NCBI GenBank assembly: GCA_041690235.1
Contig: JAWLHS010000055.1
Location: forward strand, 1-11,732
Reading direction: 5' to 3'
Length of the DNA: 11,732 nt
From: SLSG01 sp041690235
Lineage (GTDB): Bacteria > Bacteroidota > Bacteroidia > Bacteroidales > UBA7960
Under the pieces are notes generated by a model. The model searched no databases. It saw only the letters and a program-made list of their open reading frames with translations, and was not told where the DNA came from. The translations under genes were made by a program, and so were the position numbers. Of this stretch, positions 1 to 6,196 are shown piece after piece. Position 1 is the first letter of the stretch. Every line of letters begins with the position of its first letter.

Positions 1-686
1 CCCTTGACGCCTTTTTTTGTGGTAATGAGCAAGACCCCGTTGGCTGCCTGAACACCGTAAATGGCGCCGGCCGAGGCATCCTTCAGTACCGTTATGGACT
101 CTATGTCGTTGTTGTTTAAAAAACTGATGTTGTCCACAATGACCCCGTCGACCACATAAAGCGGTCCCGTTCCCGCAGCCAGAGCGGTGCTGACCCCCCG
201 TATCCGGATTTGGGGCTGGCTGCCCGGTTCGCCCGTATTGGTCACATGAACCCCGGCCACCTTGCCCTGAAGGGCCTGGGCGGGGTTGGCCGTGGTTTGC
301 CTGGATATCTCCTCCGAACTGACCGTGCGGATCGGAGCCGTGAGGTCCTTGGACCGTGCCGATCCGTACCCGACCACCACGACCTCTTCGAGCATGGCCG
401 TTGAGGTCTGCAATACGACGTCGATGGTCGTTCTCCCCTCAATGGGGATACGCCGGGTTTCCATGCCGATCATCGAGAAAACCAGTACCTGGTCGGCGCC
501 GGCCTCAATGTTGTACACCCCATCCAGATTCGTGATGACGCCCTGGACGGTTCCTTCGATCATGATCGTCACCCCTGGCAGGGGCAGACCGGTTTCATCC
601 GTGACGGTGCCCTGGATGGTTTGTTGTGAGAATCCCAGGTGGCTAATACAGATGCTGATCAGTATCAAAAACAATCGTTTTTTCAT
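1..686 (-). CDS. SusC/RagA-family TonB-linked outer-membrane transporter, N-terminal part (3' end outside window)
   Basis: This is the first 228 residues of a SusC-type transporter; the frame runs open off the left edge. SusC proteins are TonB-dependent outer-membrane barrels that import glycans or peptides together with a SusD lipoprotein. The start MKKRLFLILISICISHLGFS is a clear signal peptide, cut before QQ. Residues about 23-95 form the carboxypeptidase-regulatory-like beta-sandwich (IQGTVTDETGLPLPGVTI, then the NLDGVYNI turn). The TonB-box region EEVVVVGYGS follows at about 100. The plug domain includes ALQGKVAGVHV, IRIRGVST, LYVVDGVIVDN and the family hallmark DASAGAIYGVQAANGVLLIT near the cut end. 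The barrel is not in the window. The ATG at 684-686 fits the signal peptide. It is divergent from the M14 peptidase gene. The substrate cannot be told from this part. Confidence 0.96.
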   Translation of the reverse strand, partial: MKKRLFLILISICISHLGFSQQTIQGTVTDETGLPLPGVTIMIEGTVQGVITNLDGVYNIEAGADQVLVFSMIGMETRRIPIEGRTTIDVVLQTSTAMLEEVVVVGYGSARSKDLTAPIRTVSSEEISRQTTANPAQALQGKVAGVHVTNTGEPGSQPQIRIRGVSTALAAGTGPLYVVDGVIVDNISFLNNNDIESITVLKDASAGAIYGVQAANGVLLITTKKGVK

Positions 687-768
687 AATTCCCGGCATTG
701 AATGGTAAATATGGATTGGTTCCCTGTAAGATGCATCAGGCGATAAAGCAGAACATAAGCTAAAACCA

Positions 769-798
769 TAAATGTACGAAAACTTTAGGAACCATCAA
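769..798 (-). promoter_or_regulatory. Candidate Bacteroidota promoter for the susC-like gene
   Basis: On the minus strand TTG (complement of 796-798) is followed after 19 bases by TACATTTA (complement of 769-776). This matches the Bacteroidota -7 consensus TAnnTTTG at all but the last base, with the expected spacing. It would put transcription start near 762 and give a leader of about 75 bases before the ATG at 686. Confidence 0.4.
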
Positions 799-927
799 TG
801 CGCAGGGCCCTATTTCATGCACTGCTGCCCCCTTTTATTTAACGATTCCCGGGAAAAATGCCTGGCGGGAAACCATGGGGTTCATCCCTGGTGGTATTTT
901 TGGTGAAGACAAAGTAAAACATCAGGC

Positions 928-956
928 TTGCCGGAAAAGAAAACTAATTATATTTG
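928..956 (+). promoter_or_regulatory. Candidate Bacteroidota promoter for the M14 peptidase gene
   Basis: TTG at 928-930 is followed after 18 bases by TATATTTG at 949-956, an exact match to the Bacteroidota -7 element TAnnTTTG. Transcription would start near 963, giving a leader of about 78 bases before the ATG at 1041. The match is by eye only. Confidence 0.55.
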
Positions 957-1040
957 CAGGGACACTGATTTAACACCAGCCATCTGGATTGTTTCACTAA
1001 GCGGATCCTGTGCCGTTTTCCTCAAATTATTTCAACCACC

Positions 1041-3617
1041 ATGAATCGTTTGTTTATTAAAAACGCCCTGCTCGTTCTCGTTTTCCTGTTTGCCGCCCTG
1101 GGCCTGTCTGCCCGGCATCCCATCACGTATTTCCTTCCGGATATTGAGTACGACCCGGACATCCCCACCCCCGAGGCTTTTCTGGGCCATCAGGTGGGTG
1201 ACTGGCACATTAGTCATGCATTGCTGGTGCAGTACGTTGAATTGATTGCAGCAAAGTCCGGTCGTGCCATTGTTTACGAGTATGCCCGTTCCCATGAGCA
1301 CCGTCCGTTGGTCCACCTGGTGATCTCCTCGGAAGAAAACCAACAGAAGCTCGAAACCATCCGGCTAAACCACCTGGCACTGACCGACCCTGCTGGTTCC
1401 CGTAATCTGGATGTCAGTGATATGCCTGTTGTGGTACGCCTGGGATATGGCGTCCACGGCAATGAATCCAGTGCACATAATGCAGCACCCCTTGTGGCCT
1501 ATTACCTGGCGGCCGGAAGGGGGGCCGAGGTTGATGAAATCCTGAAAAATACGGTCGTAATCATTGACCCATCACTGAATCCGGACGGACAAGACCGGTT
1601 TGCAAGCTGGGTGAACCGTCACAAGGGCATGGCCCCCAATCCAAATCCCAATAATCTGGAATTTAACGATGTATGGCCGGGATCCCGGACCAATCATTAT
1701 TGGTTTGACCTGAACCGGGACTGGCTTCCGGTTCAGCACCCTGAAAGTTACGGAAGGGTCAGGGAGTTTCACCGCTGGAAACCCAATGTAAACACCGATC
1801 ACCATGAATTCGGAGCCAATTCAAGCTTTTATTTTCAGCCGGGAACCCCCGGTCGGACCAACCACCTGACACCGCCTGAGACCGATGATCTGACCCTGGA
1901 AATCGCCCGGTATCATGCAAAGGCATTCGATTCGGTCGGACAATTATACTATACCGAGTCAGATTTTGACGATTTTTATTATGGCAAGGGGTCTTCCTAT
2001 CCCGATGTGAACGGCAGCATAGGCATACTATTCGAGCAGGCCGGACTGAAAGGGCATTCAAGGGAGACCGATTTTGGCGTGCTCGACTTTGCCTATACCA
2101 TCAAAAACCAGGTCATGGTTTCCCTCTCTTCAATGGAAGCTGCTTTGGAAATGAGGGAAAAATTGCTGGAACACCTCCGGTGGTTTTATGCCTCCGGGCT
2201 GGAGGAAGCCGCGACGCATACCATACAGGCCTATGTTTTCGGAGACCCTTACGACGCTTCGAAAAACAGGCATTTTCTTGATATTCTGAACACCCACCAA
2301 GTGGAAGTGTATGAACTGGCCCGTGAATTTCAGCAGGGGACGGAATCATTCCTTCCCGGGAAAGCCTGGGTTGTACCCGTTCAACAGCCCCAGTACCGTC
2401 TGGTGAGGTCTTTGTTCGAGAATGTGCTCGAGTTTGAGGACAGCCTGTTTTATGATGTGTCCACCTGGACCAAAACGCATGCCTTCAACCTGCCACAGGC
2501 AGGCATCGCACAGGCCAGGCAATTGACATCCCTGCTCGGGGAGCGGGCAGGCGAAATTGTTTTTCCCGTGGGACAGGTCATTGGGGGACAATCCGCCTAT
2601 GCCTATGTGTTTTCGTGGGAAGACTACTATGCCCCGAAGGCCTTGTTTTATTTGCAGAGGCATGGCATCCGCACCCGCGTTGCCACCAGTCCGCTGACCA
2701 TTCATGCCGGCGGCCAAGAGCTTGCTTTTGGATACGGCAGCATTCTGGTTCCCGTCCGAAACCAGGACATGGACCCTGAAGAAGTGTTCCGCCTGATGGA
2801 GGAAGCGGCAGCCTTTGCCGGATTCGATATGTATGCAATGGACAGCGGCTGGGTGCAGGATGGTGCGTTCCCGGGAAGCGGCAGCTTTGTAAGACTGGAC
2901 AAGCCGGAGGTCCTGATGCTCGTCGGACAGGGGGTGAATAGCAGGGAGGCAGGGGAAGCCTGGCACCTGTTGGATTTTAGGTTCCGCATGCCTGTGACCA
3001 TGGTTGAACCGGGTCGCATCGGTTCGATGGATCTTTCACGCTATACCACCCTGGTGATGGTTTCGGGAAATTACAACGGGATCACCGACGCCGGGAAGCA
3101 GAAACTTGGTGACTGGGTTCGCGCTGGTGGTACCGTCATTGCCATCGGGTCGGCCAACAACTGGCTGGCAGAAAATGGCCTTGCCGGCATCGAATTTATT
3201 TCTATGCCTGAACTGGAAGAGCCTGAATCATTGCCTTACAATACCAGGGATCCTTATTTCGGATCGCGGCGCATCCCGGGCAGCATTTTTGAGGCCCGGA
3301 TCGACACAACCCATCCGTTGGGATATGGTTACAAGAGGTCGTTTTTGCCGGTATATGTTTCCGGGAATACTGCTGCAAAGCCTGATAAGAGTCCTTTTAA
3401 CAATCCATTGATGTTTTCTTCCGATGCCCTCATCAGTGGGTATATTTACAAACCCTATCTCGAGGTGGTAAACAATTCGGCCGGTATCATCGTTGGTTCA
3501 CGAGGCCGGGGCAATGTCATTTCGATCATGGACAACCCCAATTTCAGGGGTTTCTGGTTCGGTACCAACAGGCTGTTTTTGAACGCCGTCTTTTTCGGCC
3601 CCGTTATCAGGAGCTGA
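1041..3617 (+). CDS. Secreted M14-family zinc carboxypeptidase-like protein with C-terminal GATase1-like domain
   Basis: This is an 858-residue exported metallopeptidase of the large Bacteroidota M14-like type. Residues 1-24 (MNRLFIKNALLVLVFLFAALGLSA) form a signal peptide. The M14 domain covers about 55-370. Zinc ligands are H139 and E142 in VHGNESSAHNAA, with the third most likely H255 in NTDHHEFGANSSFYF. NPDGQDRF (180-187) and WFDLNRDW (221-228) are typical of the fold, and E332 in GILFEQAG sits where the catalytic glutamate is expected. A region at about 612-705 (VLMLVGQGVNS, then LVMVSGNYNG and WVRAGGTVIAIGS) looks like the glutamine-amidotransferase-like beta/alpha fold often attached in this family, with no obvious catalytic triad. 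The C-terminus NPNFRGFWFGTNRLFLNAVFFG is typical. No canonical Shine-Dalgarno sequence precedes the ATG. The gene is followed after 27 bases by the AhpD-like gene, so the two are probably co-transcribed. Substrate is unknown; cleavage of peptides or cell-wall peptides is inferred from the family. Confidence 0.92.
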   Translation: MNRLFIKNALLVLVFLFAALGLSARHPITYFLPDIEYDPDIPTPEAFLGHQVGDWHISHALLVQYVELIAAKSGRAIVYEYARSHEHRPLVHLVISSEENQQKLETIRLNHLALTDPAGSRNLDVSDMPVVVRLGYGVHGNESSAHNAAPLVAYYLAAGRGAEVDEILKNTVVIIDPSLNPDGQDRFASWVNRHKGMAPNPNPNNLEFNDVWPGSRTNHYWFDLNRDWLPVQHPESYGRVREFHRWKPNVNTDHHEFGANSSFYFQPGTPGRTNHLTPPETDDLTLEIARYHAKAFDSVGQLYYTESDFDDFYYGKGSSYPDVNGSIGILFEQAGLKGHSRETDFGVLDFAYTIKNQVMVSLSSMEAALEMREKLLEHLRWFYASGLEEAATHTIQAYVFGDPYDASKNRHFLDILNTHQVEVYELAREFQQGTESFLPGKAWVVPVQQPQYRLVRSLFENVLEFEDSLFYDVSTWTKTHAFNLPQAGIAQARQLTSLLGERAGEIVFPVGQVIGGQSAYAYVFSWEDYYAPKALFYLQRHGIRTRVATSPLTIHAGGQELAFGYGSILVPVRNQDMDPEEVFRLMEEAAAFAGFDMYAMDSGWVQDGAFPGSGSFVRLDKPEVLMLVGQGVNSREAGEAWHLLDFRFRMPVTMVEPGRIGSMDLSRYTTLVMVSGNYNGITDAGKQKLGDWVRAGGTVIAIGSANNWLAENGLAGIEFISMPELEEPESLPYNTRDPYFGSRRIPGSIFEARIDTTHPLGYGYKRSFLPVYVSGNTAAKPDKSPFNNPLMFSSDALISGYIYKPYLEVVNNSAGIIVGSRGRGNVISIMDNPNFRGFWFGTNRLFLNAVFFGPVIRS

Positions 3618-3644
3618 CCGGTCCATTAAAAGAAAGGGAAAAAA

Positions 3645-4205
3645 ATGCCGAGAATTAAAGTAACGGGTCCGGATATGGCCGAAGGCCGCCTGAAGGAGAT
3701 TTACGATGAGTTGATCGGGAAACGGGGAAAACTTGCCGCCGTTCATCAAATTCAAAGCCTTCGTCCGGAAAGCATTGCGCTGCATATGGACCTTTACCTG
3801 GAGATTATGTTCAGCCGCTCGGGACTCAGCCGGGCCGAAAGGGAAATGATGGCCGTGGTTGTTTCCTCGGCCAATGGATGCGGGTATTGCAAGGCTCACC
3901 ACGGGGAAGCCCTGAACCATTATTGGAAGGACACTGAGAAAGTGGACAATCTGGCAACGGATTTTCTTACCCTGGCTTTGAGCCCCCGCGAGATGGCCCT
4001 TTGCCGTTTCGCCCGCCTGCTGACCCTGAATCCCATGGCGCACGAAGACCATGACCATACCGATATGCTGAGAAAAGCCGGGCTGTCGGATGCAGACATC
4101 CTGGATGCGGTTCTGGTGATCGCCTACTTCAATTTTGTGAACCGCATCGTACTCTCGTTGGGTGTGGAACTTGAAGAACACCAGGGAAAAGGGTTTAAAT
4201 ACTGA
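3645..4205 (+). CDS. AhpD-like / carboxymuconolactone decarboxylase-family peroxidase-related protein
   Basis: This 186-residue protein belongs to the AhpD/CMD-like helical fold, close to the 'uncharacterized peroxidase-related enzyme' group. The core is LSRAEREMMAVVVSSANGC then GYCKAHHGEAL. C79 and C82 form the redox CxxC pair. H86 lies four residues after C82 and E67 twelve before C79, the same spacing as the Glu-Cys-Cys-His proton relay of mycobacterial AhpD, so thiol peroxidase or disulfide reductase activity is plausible. The C-terminal helix DILDAVLVIAYFNFVNRI is typical of the group. There is no signal peptide, so it is cytoplasmic. The start at 3645 is preceded by a modest purine-rich sequence (aaaggg). 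It follows the M14 gene by 27 bases, probably in the same transcript. The link between a secreted peptidase and a cytoplasmic redox protein is not explained by the sequence. Confidence 0.93.
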   Translation: MPRIKVTGPDMAEGRLKEIYDELIGKRGKLAAVHQIQSLRPESIALHMDLYLEIMFSRSGLSRAEREMMAVVVSSANGCGYCKAHHGEALNHYWKDTEKVDNLATDFLTLALSPREMALCRFARLLTLNPMAHEDHDHTDMLRKAGLSDADILDAVLVIAYFNFVNRIVLSLGVELEEHQGKGFKY

Positions 4206-4213
4206 TTCTTCCC

Positions 4214-4236
4214 GGGAACCGGCAGGGATTGTTCCC
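4214..4236. terminator. Possible bidirectional hairpin between convergent genes
   Basis: GGGAAC at 4214-4219 and GTTCCC at 4231-4236 are perfect inverted copies with an 11-base loop, in the 39-base gap between two converging genes. There is no run of T on either strand after the stem, so an intrinsic terminator is only weakly supported. Confidence 0.35.
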
Positions 4237-4244
4237 ACAGGACA

Positions 4245-4868
4245 TTACTTGATCAGGCTCAATCCCTCGAGAGCGGAAGGATCTTCCGGCGTATGCAGCA
4301 GCACCTTGTTGAACAGGATGCGCGCTTCACGGGTCTTTCCCAGGCGGAACTTGATCCAGGCGAACAGCAGTAAGGAATCGTAATCAAAGGGATAGAGGTT
4401 GACCACCTTTTCCAGCAATGGTTCAGCCCGATCATATTGCCCATTGTTATACAGAATCAGTCCCAGCCTGTAACTTGCGACTGTATTCTGAGGGTCGGTC
4501 TCCAGTATCCTTCGGTAAATATCCGACACATCATCCCAGCGTCCCATGGCCGAATAGGGGAGTGCCAGTCCGAACCGGGCTTCGATGCCATACGGTTTCA
4601 GGGCAATGGCCCGCTGGTAGTGTTCAATGGATTCGCCCATTGCTCCCGCCTGGTAGTAAAGCCAGCCCAGGCGAAGGTTCATTTCGTATGAATCGGATTG
4701 ATACGCTTCCCTCAGCACCCCGGCGGCCTGGCGGTAATCCCCTCCCGCCTCCAGCCTGTAACTCTCCTGAAAAGCCCTCTGGAGCTGATCCTGCCCCCAG
4801 GCCGGCAATGCCACAAAGAGTTGCAGGATGATCCAGACCCCGGCTGCAAATGATTTCAGAGATCCCAT
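4245..4868 (-). CDS. Exported tetratricopeptide-repeat (TPR) protein
   Basis: This 207-residue protein has a signal peptide (MGSLKSFAAGVWIILQLFVALPAWG, cut before QD) and then consists almost wholly of TPR helices. Repeats are visible as GDYRQAAGVLREAYQSD, LGWLYYQAGAMGESIEHYQRAIALKP, MGRWDDVSDIYRRILETDPQN, LGLILYNNGQYDRAEPLLEKVVNLYP and FRLGKTREARILFNKVLLHTP. TPR arrays bind peptides or protein partners, so this is probably a periplasmic scaffold for the preceding barrel protein or the urea-transporter/M23 fusion. It overlaps the end of the upstream gene by 13 bases. Its ATG is preceded by a strong AGGAGG inside that gene, which fixes the start. It is the last gene of the six-gene unit. There is no lipoprotein cysteine at the cleavage site. 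The partner is unknown. Confidence 0.88.
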   Translation of the reverse strand: MGSLKSFAAGVWIILQLFVALPAWGQDQLQRAFQESYRLEAGGDYRQAAGVLREAYQSDSYEMNLRLGWLYYQAGAMGESIEHYQRAIALKPYGIEARFGLALPYSAMGRWDDVSDIYRRILETDPQNTVASYRLGLILYNNGQYDRAEPLLEKVVNLYPFDYDSLLLFAWIKFRLGKTREARILFNKVLLHTPEDPSALEGLSLIK

Positions 4869-6196
4869 ATGATTCCTCCTGTAATGGTTTGACTTGAAAA
4901 GTTTAGGGGGTTGGCCGCTTGGCCTGGAAAGGATTCCGGCCTGTAAAGACTTTGTTGCCTTGTTTTTGTGTAGCTTGCAAATACGGCAAGGCGGGAAGAA
5001 AGGCTCAGGGTGGTTTTCATTCCGGCTTGTTGCCTGATCATGTCCATGGCATTATAAACCAAGGCCCCGTCGTGGCGAATGAAATTGTTGATGTCTCCCA
5101 GGCTCAGGGAGCCTTCCAGCCAGAGCCAGGAAGCCAGCCGAAAGCCAATCCGCTGAAAAAAGACCAGTCGTTCGGCCTGATCCCCGTTTCCGGCTGTTTC
5201 CTGCTGGAAGGAAAGGGTGGAGGCGGTGTACAGGGAAGGCTTGCCCAGGGGATACAAGACAACCAGCAGATCGCCCTGGCGCTGCCTGCCTCCGTTTAAT
5301 CCGGAAGAATGCGCGGAAAGGCCGACGGTCAGATACCTCATGTCCCTGTAAAGGCCTAGGCTCCCGACCAGATCACCCTGTGTTGTGGCCAGCGTTGCCG
5401 TTGTCGGACCACCGGGTCCGCCGGGCAGCATTTCCTCTTGTCCCGGCAAAGCAATATGGATGTAATGCAGCGCGGTCACCAGCCTGAAATCTCTGGCCAG
5501 GCGCCAGATCCCGGACAAATAGTACTGGTTAAGGACGGATCTGGAATTGGGGTCGAGGAATTCGTTTCCATCCGACAATGCGTAAACAAAATGATCTTTT
5601 TGCGTATGGGTATAGGCGTGGTAGATAGACAGGCCTTGGGTTACCGGATGCAATAGTCCGATCTGGAAAACTTCGTGGGACCGGGATATGTACCGGGAAC
5701 CGTCCGGCGCCAGGGGATCCGGGGAAAAGTCGTCAACGATCTTTTGATTGTCAGTAGACCCCACATCAACCAACACATGGATTTTCTCAATCAGCTTGCC
5801 GGCGGAAATGCCCAGCCGGTTTCTTTCCTGGATGGACATGCCCGAGGCGAAATACCCGGCCTCCATCTCCCGGCCGGAGAATACCAGTGAAAAGTAGAGG
5901 TACTCCTGCAAGAGTGCGTCACCGGGGGTCTGTTCCCAGGCCTTGCGAAAATGATGGACCGCCTCGTGGTGGTTCTTTTTCATATACCATGCCACCCCCA
6001 TCCGGTAACGAAGATAGTAGAAATCAATCCCTTGCTTCAGCGCTTTCTTACCCAGTGCGGTGAGGTCGTCCCAGTTGCCTGAGGCGGCATAGGCAAGGGT
6101 TTGCTGATCCACCTGCATCGTGTTGAGTGTTTCCTGTGCACGGATCCCGTTCATCAATATAAACAGGAAAAGAAACGGCATTATTTTTTTGAACAT
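4856..6196 (-). CDS. Outer-membrane beta-barrel protein with N-terminal TPR-like helices
   Basis: This 446-residue exported protein begins with a signal peptide (MFKKIMPFLFLFILMNGIRA, cut before QE). Residues about 28-130 are helical with TPR-like repeats: YAASGNWDDLTALGKKALKQG, then YRMGVAWYMKKNHHEAVHHFRKAWEQTPGD. From about 138 to the end the sequence alternates in beta-strand fashion with aromatic girdle residues and short polar turns (for example VFQIGLLHPVTQGLSIYHAYTH, YLSGIWRLARDFRLVTALHYI, RLAVFASYTKTRQQSL), ending in TITGGIIWDL, which fits a last barrel strand. I infer a barrel of moderate size with a periplasmic TPR extension, similar in plan to YaiO-type proteins, though homology is not shown. 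Its start overlaps the end of the urea-transporter/M23 gene by 16 bases and its end overlaps the next TPR gene. A GGPGGP loop near residue 265 is notable. The specific function is unknown. Confidence 0.78.
   Translation of the reverse strand: MFKKIMPFLFLFILMNGIRAQETLNTMQVDQQTLAYAASGNWDDLTALGKKALKQGIDFYYLRYRMGVAWYMKKNHHEAVHHFRKAWEQTPGDALLQEYLYFSLVFSGREMEAGYFASGMSIQERNRLGISAGKLIEKIHVLVDVGSTDNQKIVDDFSPDPLAPDGSRYISRSHEVFQIGLLHPVTQGLSIYHAYTHTQKDHFVYALSDGNEFLDPNSRSVLNQYYLSGIWRLARDFRLVTALHYIHIALPGQEEMLPGGPGGPTTATLATTQGDLVGSLGLYRDMRYLTVGLSAHSSGLNGGRQRQGDLLVVLYPLGKPSLYTASTLSFQQETAGNGDQAERLVFFQRIGFRLASWLWLEGSLSLGDINNFIRHDGALVYNAMDMIRQQAGMKTTLSLSSRLAVFASYTKTRQQSLYRPESFPGQAANPLNFSSQTITGGIIWDL
4875..4880 (-). 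promoter_or_regulatory. Strong Shine-Dalgarno sequence for the terminal TPR gene
   Basis: The minus strand reads AGGAGG, then six bases, then ATG at 4868. It lies within the last codons of the upstream barrel gene. Such a full anti-16S match is uncommon in Bacteroidota and stands out from the weak leaders of the other genes here. It decides the start and suggests high or coupled translation. Confidence 0.7.

Larger units (their letters stand above)
687..1040. other. Divergent intergenic region between susC-like and M14 peptidase genes
   Basis: This 354-base stretch has no convincing coding frame and no RNA gene that I recognise. It holds one promoter candidate for each direction, listed separately. 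The part between them (about 800-925) contains short GC-rich inverted segments around cccggg and ccatgggg...ccctgg, which might be operator or leader structure but are too imperfect to call. Confidence 0.6.

Noticed and set aside
838..900. Hairpins around cccggg and ccatgggg...ccctgg in the divergent intergenic region
   Set aside because: The pairing is short and imperfect and has no T run, so neither a terminator nor a riboswitch can be supported.
2346..2966. A 206-codon open frame on the minus strand inside the M14 gene, and a 246-codon one at 3498-4238
   Set aside because: Both lie opposite genes with clear family motifs; their translations are low in recognisable structure, lack signal peptides or motifs and look like shadows of GC-biased codons.
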